Source of the DNA: Sphingomonas sp. CFBP 13720
Lineage (GTDB): Bacteria; Pseudomonadota; Alphaproteobacteria; Sphingomonadales; Sphingomonadaceae
NCBI RefSeq assembly: GCF_014842075.1
Contig: NZ_JACYVA010000007.1
Location: 105,452 to 169,451, forward strand
Direction of reading: 5' to 3'
Length of the DNA: 64,000 nucleotides
The position numbers were made by a program, and so were the translations under genes. Below, piece by piece: positions 60,373-64,000 of the stretch. Positions within the stretch are counted from its first letter, which is position 1; the number at the start of each line of letters is the position of its first letter. The notes under the pieces are model-generated. The model made no database searches. It was not told the DNA's origin and saw only the letters and a program-made list of their open reading frames with translations.

Positions 60373-61281
60373 ATGCGCGCGGTGTGGCTGATTGGAGCGG
60401 GCGCGATGCTGATGGCGGCGCCGGGGGTGGCCGATGTGAAGGCCGGCGTCGATGCGTGGTCGCGGGGCGACTGGGCGACGGCGGTGCGCGAATGGCGTCC
60501 GCCGGCGGTCGCGGGCGATCCCGATGCGCAGTTCAATCTGGGACAGGCGTACAAGCTGGGTCGCGGCGTGCCGCTCGATCTGGCGGAGGCGGAGGGCTGG
60601 TACGCCCGTGCCGCGCAGCAGGGGCATCCGCAGGCGGAGGATAATTACGGCCTGATCCTGTTCCAGAACGGCAAGCGTGCCGAAGCGGCGCGGTGGCTGG
60701 AGAAATCGGCCGCGCGTGGGGAGGCGCGGGCGCAGTTCGTGCTGGGCACGATGCTGTTCAACGGCGATGCGGTGCCGAAGGACTGGCGGCGGGCCTATGC
60801 GCTGATGACGCGGGCGTCGGCGACCCTGCCGCAGGCGGCGGGGACGCTGGCGGAAATGGACCGGCATATCCCCCTGCCCGATCGACAGGCGGCACTGGTA
60901 ATGGCGCGCGAATATGAGGCGCGCGCCGGGCGCATGCCGACCGCCCCCGCCGTACAGACCGCCGTCACGACGCCGCCTGTGCGCACGTCGCCGTCAGTAA
61001 AGGCCGCGGCTCCGGTCCGCGCTGCCGCTGGACCGGTACGCACCGTTGCTGCGCCGGTCCGCGACGGCGACTGGCGCGTCCAACTCGGCGCGTTTCGCGA
61101 CCCCGGCAACGCGCGCGGTCTATGGGGTCAGGTGTCGGCCCGATTTGCCGGACGCCAAGCCTTTTACGAAGCGTCGGGTGCGATCACCAAGTTGCAGGTC
61201 GGACCCTATGCGTCGAGCGGGGAGGCGACGCGCGCCTGTGCCGCGATCCGTCCGACGACCTGTGTTCCGGTACGGCGTTGA
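60373..61281 (+). CDS. Sel1-repeat and SPOR-domain exported protein
   Basis: 302 residues. Signal peptide (about 1-20), then Sel1-like repeats (about 48-150) with DAQFNLGQAYKLGRGVPLD, AEAEGWYARAAQQGHPQAE and ARAQFVLGTMLFNGDAVPKD. A Pro/Val/Ala linker with many PVR units leads to a SPOR domain (about 230-300) with WRVQLGAFRDPGNARGLW. It probably acts in the periplasm at the septum. GAAGGGGAA precedes the ATG. Divergent from parA, and the SPOR domain links it to the opposite operon. Confidence 0.88.
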   Translation: MRAVWLIGAGAMLMAAPGVADVKAGVDAWSRGDWATAVREWRPPAVAGDPDAQFNLGQAYKLGRGVPLDLAEAEGWYARAAQQGHPQAEDNYGLILFQNGKRAEAARWLEKSAARGEARAQFVLGTMLFNGDAVPKDWRRAYALMTRASATLPQAAGTLAEMDRHIPLPDRQAALVMAREYEARAGRMPTAPAVQTAVTTPPVRTSPSVKAAAPVRAAAGPVRTVAAPVRDGDWRVQLGAFRDPGNARGLWGQVSARFAGRQAFYEASGAITKLQVGPYASSGEATRACAAIRPTTCVPVRR

Positions 61282-61297
61282 CCCGTCGAGGCCGCAC

Positions 61298-62377
61298 TTA
61301 TCCCGGTTCGTGCAGCGGACAGCCGTTGAATCGACGCCGATAGTCCGCCGAATGTTCGTAGACCGGCCGTCGCACGCGGTTGACGCCGCCGAGCGGTTGG
61401 TGCGCGGTCAGCCCGGTCCAGACGCTGAACCGGAGATTCTCGTCGACCTCCGCCACCTTTTCCGCCGCCCAGCTATCCTGTGACGTGGCGCGAAGCGTGG
61501 CGACGGTCTGGAACGGGCTGACGTCCTCCGGCCACTCGACGCTGGCATCCTCGATCGGTTGCGCTTCCGCATTGCGCAGCAACTGGACACGGACTTCCCA
61601 GACACCCTCGACGCCTTTCATCGACGCCTGCATATCCTCGCGGATCGCGTTCGGCCGGCCCGACGCATCGATTACGATATCGGTCAGCGCGGTCAGATCG
61701 GCTGATACCGGCACCACCTGATATTTCGCGACATACTCGCCATGGCGGAACGGCACTGCGGAAAAATAGGTCTCGCCGAGCGGATGGACGTTCTTCGCTC
61801 CGCCCATATTCTTGAGCAGCGCGCTTTCCGTGCCGACCGCCTCCAGCGCGGCCTCGGCACCGCGCAACACGAACGACAGCGCCTTCTTGGCCCATTCCGC
61901 CTTGTCCGTCGTTTTCGACAACAGTTTGAGATTACCGGCGAATTTCTTCGGCGTCGGCGCGGCGAAGGCTGGGCCGTTGACCATGACGAAGTCCTGCGTC
62001 CTACCGTGCGCACCCGGCAACCGATCGCCCTCGACGTCCAACACCTTCCACGCCAGACCACGCGGCAGCCCGATGCTGTCGTCGAGAATATCGCCGGGAT
62101 TGGTCGAGAAGCGCATCCACACCGGATGCGTCGCGGGCGTCGCGAACAGTCCCTGGGCGAGTTCGCGCGGCAGACCAGGGTGTACCGTCAGCTCGGCTCG
62201 CAGGATGCCGTGCGCCTTGGCATGTACCGCGCGCACCGCCTTGCTGTAGTCCTGCGACGTGGTTTCGAGGATCGTGTCGAACGATCGATTCAGATCGGCG
62301 ATCGTCTCCGCTTCGTCCGGCTCCGGTCGTTCGATGCTGGTGGCGTACCGGATCGGGGGCAGCAGGACGTCGGCCAT
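61298..62377 (-). CDS. Catalase-family heme protein
   Basis: 359 residues of the catalase-related group (shorter than true monofunctional catalases). Start MADVLLPPIRYATS. Segments: HAKAHGILRAELTVHPGLP (active-site His region), VWMRFSTNPGDILDDS, RGLAWKVLDVEGDRLPG and QDFVMVNGPAF. Related proteins decompose peroxides or act as peroxidases; activity here is unproved. The gene is divergent from the double-TetR regulator, which likely controls it. Confidence 0.88.
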   Translation of the reverse strand: MADVLLPPIRYATSIERPEPDEAETIADLNRSFDTILETTSQDYSKAVRAVHAKAHGILRAELTVHPGLPRELAQGLFATPATHPVWMRFSTNPGDILDDSIGLPRGLAWKVLDVEGDRLPGAHGRTQDFVMVNGPAFAAPTPKKFAGNLKLLSKTTDKAEWAKKALSFVLRGAEAALEAVGTESALLKNMGGAKNVHPLGETYFSAVPFRHGEYVAKYQVVPVSADLTALTDIVIDASGRPNAIREDMQASMKGVEGVWEVRVQLLRNAEAQPIEDASVEWPEDVSPFQTVATLRATSQDSWAAEKVAEVDENLRFSVWTGLTAHQPLGGVNRVRRPVYEHSADYRRRFNGCPLHEPG

Positions 62378-62495
62378 AATAGAACTCCGTGTGAACTCAT
62401 ACCTCAAGCACCGGATATCGTTTTCGTTCCTGCGCGGTGCGTCATGGGCGGTGCCGCCATACCCGATGTTCGGGAAGCGACGCCGACGCACGTGG

Positions 62496-62507
62496 TTCAC
62501 CGGTGAA
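62496..62507. promoter_or_regulatory. Candidate operator between the catalase and TetR genes
   Basis: TTCACCGGTGAA is a perfect 12-bp palindrome in the 173-bp divergent gap, 43 bp before the regulator ATG. A second imperfect repeat, CCCGA-N3-TCGGG, lies at 62462-62474. Such palindromes are typical of TetR-type operators; binding is not shown. Confidence 0.5.
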
Positions 62508-62550
62508 TAGCTACTTCGGGCGGCACACCCGATCTGCTAGGGGGGCGGGC

Positions 62551-63768
62551 ATGAGCAGTACCGACGGAGCCACCGACCGCTATCTCGCCAAACGCGACGC
62601 CATTCTGGCAGCGGCGGCCGAGGCGATCAACGAAGCGAGTGCAAAGGGAATGACCTTTGCCGATGTCGCGCGTCGGGTGGGTCTGAATACCACCAGCGTC
62701 ACCTATTATTTCAAGCGGAAAGAGGATTTGGCCGCTGCCGCCTTCGACCATACGCTCGAATGGCTGCAAACGACGCTGGATCGGGCGCTGGCGGAACCCA
62801 CGCCGCAGGCACGCGTCGCGCGGTTCCTGTCGATCCACTTCGAACGGCAACGGCGGATCGTTGCCGGCGACGAACGCCCCGTCGCCGTGCTGGCCGACCT
62901 GCGTGCGATGGAAGACCCGTTCAAGGGACGGCTGTTGCAAAGCTGGCGCGAGGTGTTTCGCAAGACCCGGACGCTGTGGGGCAATCCCGCCGACCGGGCA
63001 CACAAGGATCTGAACGGTGCGCGGGCGCACGTCTTGCTGGAAAACAGCTTTTGGATGACCGTGTGGATCGACCGATACGAACCCGACCAATATGCGCGGG
63101 TCGAGGCACGGTTGATGGACGTGTTCGCGCACGGTCTCGCCGCGCCGGACCGGCACTGGACCCCGCATCCGCTGGCGCTGCCGATGGGGGACGAAGCGGG
63201 GCAGGACGCGTTCCTGCGCGCGGCGACCCGGCTCATCAACGAACTCGGCTATCGCGGTGCGTCGGTGCAGCGGATCGCCGCCGAACTGAACGTCACCAAG
63301 GGGTCGTTCTACCACCATCTCGACGCCAAGGACGATCTGGTCACCGCGTGCTATCGGCGCAGCTTCGACACGATCACCGCCGCGCAACAGGCCGCCGACC
63401 GGGTCGGTGGCAGCCATTGGCAACGGCTGTCGAGCGCGCTGGCGATCCTCGTCGATGCGCAGTTCGCCGATGTGGCCCCGTTGTTGCGCACCACCGCATT
63501 GTCCGGCCTGCCGCTGTCGGTGCGACAGGCGATGGTCGACCGGTCGAACCGCATCGCCCGGCGCTTCGCCGGTACGATCAGCGACGGCATCGCCGAAGGA
63601 TCGATCCGCGCGGTCGATCCCCCCGTGGCGGCGCAGGCGGTAATGGCGTTGCAGAACGCGGCGTTCGACATGCGCAAATGGGCCGGGACCATGCCGCGCG
63701 AACAGGCGGTGAAGCTCTATGCGTCGACGGTGATGACGGGGCTGTTCGACGACTGCGTGCTGGGATAA
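62551..63768 (+). CDS. Double-headed TetR-family transcriptional regulator
   Basis: 405 residues, twice the usual TetR size. Two TetR_N helix-turn-helix domains are present: one near 15-60 (FADVARRVGLNTTSVTYYFKRKEDL) and a second near 215-265 (SVQRIAAELNVTKGSFYHHLDAKDDLV). Each is followed by its own helical ligand region, so the protein looks like a fusion of two TetR proteins. GGGGGCGGG precedes the ATG. Divergent from the catalase-like gene. Confidence 0.9.
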   Translation: MSSTDGATDRYLAKRDAILAAAAEAINEASAKGMTFADVARRVGLNTTSVTYYFKRKEDLAAAAFDHTLEWLQTTLDRALAEPTPQARVARFLSIHFERQRRIVAGDERPVAVLADLRAMEDPFKGRLLQSWREVFRKTRTLWGNPADRAHKDLNGARAHVLLENSFWMTVWIDRYEPDQYARVEARLMDVFAHGLAAPDRHWTPHPLALPMGDEAGQDAFLRAATRLINELGYRGASVQRIAAELNVTKGSFYHHLDAKDDLVTACYRRSFDTITAAQQAADRVGGSHWQRLSSALAILVDAQFADVAPLLRTTALSGLPLSVRQAMVDRSNRIARRFAGTISDGIAEGSIRAVDPPVAAQAVMALQNAAFDMRKWAGTMPREQAVKLYASTVMTGLFDDCVLG

Positions 63769-63824
63769 CCGCGAAGCCGAATGCGCGGGGGGTTTTCGGA
63801 CGGGCGTGCTTCCGTTCCTGACGC

Positions 63825-63954
63825 GGATCGACATTCATCGGGACGGCGACCGTATGACCTGCACGACATTCGCCCAGCCCCGCCCTGCCGCCGTCTTTGG
63901 CGGCAAAGCCTTGTCCCGCATCGCTTGCGGTCAGCTAGGCGGGATCGACATTCA
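63825..63954. repeat. 13-bp direct repeat flanking the window's right-end insert
   Basis: GGATCGACATTCA occurs at 63825-63837 and again at 63942-63954, the second overlapping the transposase stop codon. It may mark the edge of an insertion sequence or a remnant of one, but could be chance; the rest of the element is outside the window. Confidence 0.3.
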
Positions 63955-64000
63955 CCGTAGCCAGATCATGGCGGCGGCGAGGTGGACGAAGCCGGTGAAG
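63952..64000 (-). mobile_element. 3' end of a transposase (IS5-like), cut by the window edge
   Basis: On the minus strand the last 15 codons read FTGFVHLAAAMIWLR then TGA, which resembles the C-terminal helix of IS5-family transposases. Only this tail is inside the window; the rest lies beyond 64000. No terminal inverted repeat could be verified. Confidence 0.55.

Overview
The window is dense, GC-rich bacterial chromosome. It looks like a sphingomonad (Alphaproteobacteria, Sphingomonas or a close relative). This rests on the alphaproteobacterial families present (RcdA/DUF1465, DksA with a degenerate zinc finger, paired TAT ferritin-like lipoproteins, SPOR proteins), GTG and TTG starts, and very short intergenic gaps. 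The species assignment is inference from gene content and style; no rRNA is present.

Layout. 1-5.1 kb: translation and phospholipid genes on the minus strand (frr, pyrH, tsf, rpsB with a structured leader, then pssA and psd). 5.2-8.3 kb: icd and a KefB-like antiporter. 8.3-12.4 kb: a gene-free 563-bp stretch, an exported protein of unknown function, and alaS. 12.5-16.2 kb: a symporter plus kynA-kynU (tryptophan catabolism) and a DUF3072 protein. 16.2-20.1 kb: a lone molybdenum hydroxylase large subunit behind mutL. 20.3-25.9 kb: the complete cell-elongation operon mreB-mreC-mreD-mrdA-rodA, with overlapping ATGA junctions from mreC onward. 26.0-31.8 kb: tandem tRNA-Lys, a LacI regulator, two ferritin-like lipoproteins, an Nramp transporter with a puzzling start, and a nitronate monooxygenase. 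31.9-35.9 kb: small regulatory and surface genes (RcdA-like, two YdcH-like, PilZ, DksA, a Ser/Thr-repeat PEP-CTERM-like protein, a host attachment protein). 36.0-41.2 kb: serS, an NlpD-like lipoprotein, a K+ channel, a DUF486 membrane protein and rimO. 41.2-48.4 kb: a Ca2+/H+ antiporter, a HAD hydrolase, clpX, clpP, a glycosyltransferase, trigger factor with a His-rich tail, and tRNA-Leu. 48.6-52.9 kb: small unknowns and gatC-gatA-(47 aa)-gatB. 53.0-57.7 kb: a DUF3089 hydrolase-like protein, ruvX, a BtuF-like protein, pyrB and a degenerate pyrC. 57.8-61.3 kb: a ParA-type ATPase / ribbon-helix-helix-like / TPR-SPOR operon divergent from a Sel1-SPOR gene. 61.3-64 kb: a catalase-family gene divergent from a double-headed TetR regulator, and the tail of a transposase at the right edge.

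Working together: growth and cell shape dominate (translation factors, elongasome, phospholipid synthesis, pyrimidine synthesis), with proteolysis (clpXP, tig, an RcdA-like adaptor) and metal or redox handling as secondary themes. The best candidate for an undescribed system is the ParA / RHH-like / SPOR cluster at 57.8-61.3 kb, which pairs a positioning ATPase and a likely DNA-binding partner with two septal-peptidoglycan-type SPOR proteins. The rpsB leader pseudoknot, the metal-site-less dihydroorotase paralog and the Nramp gene with no usable start codon in its conserved frame also deserve checking.
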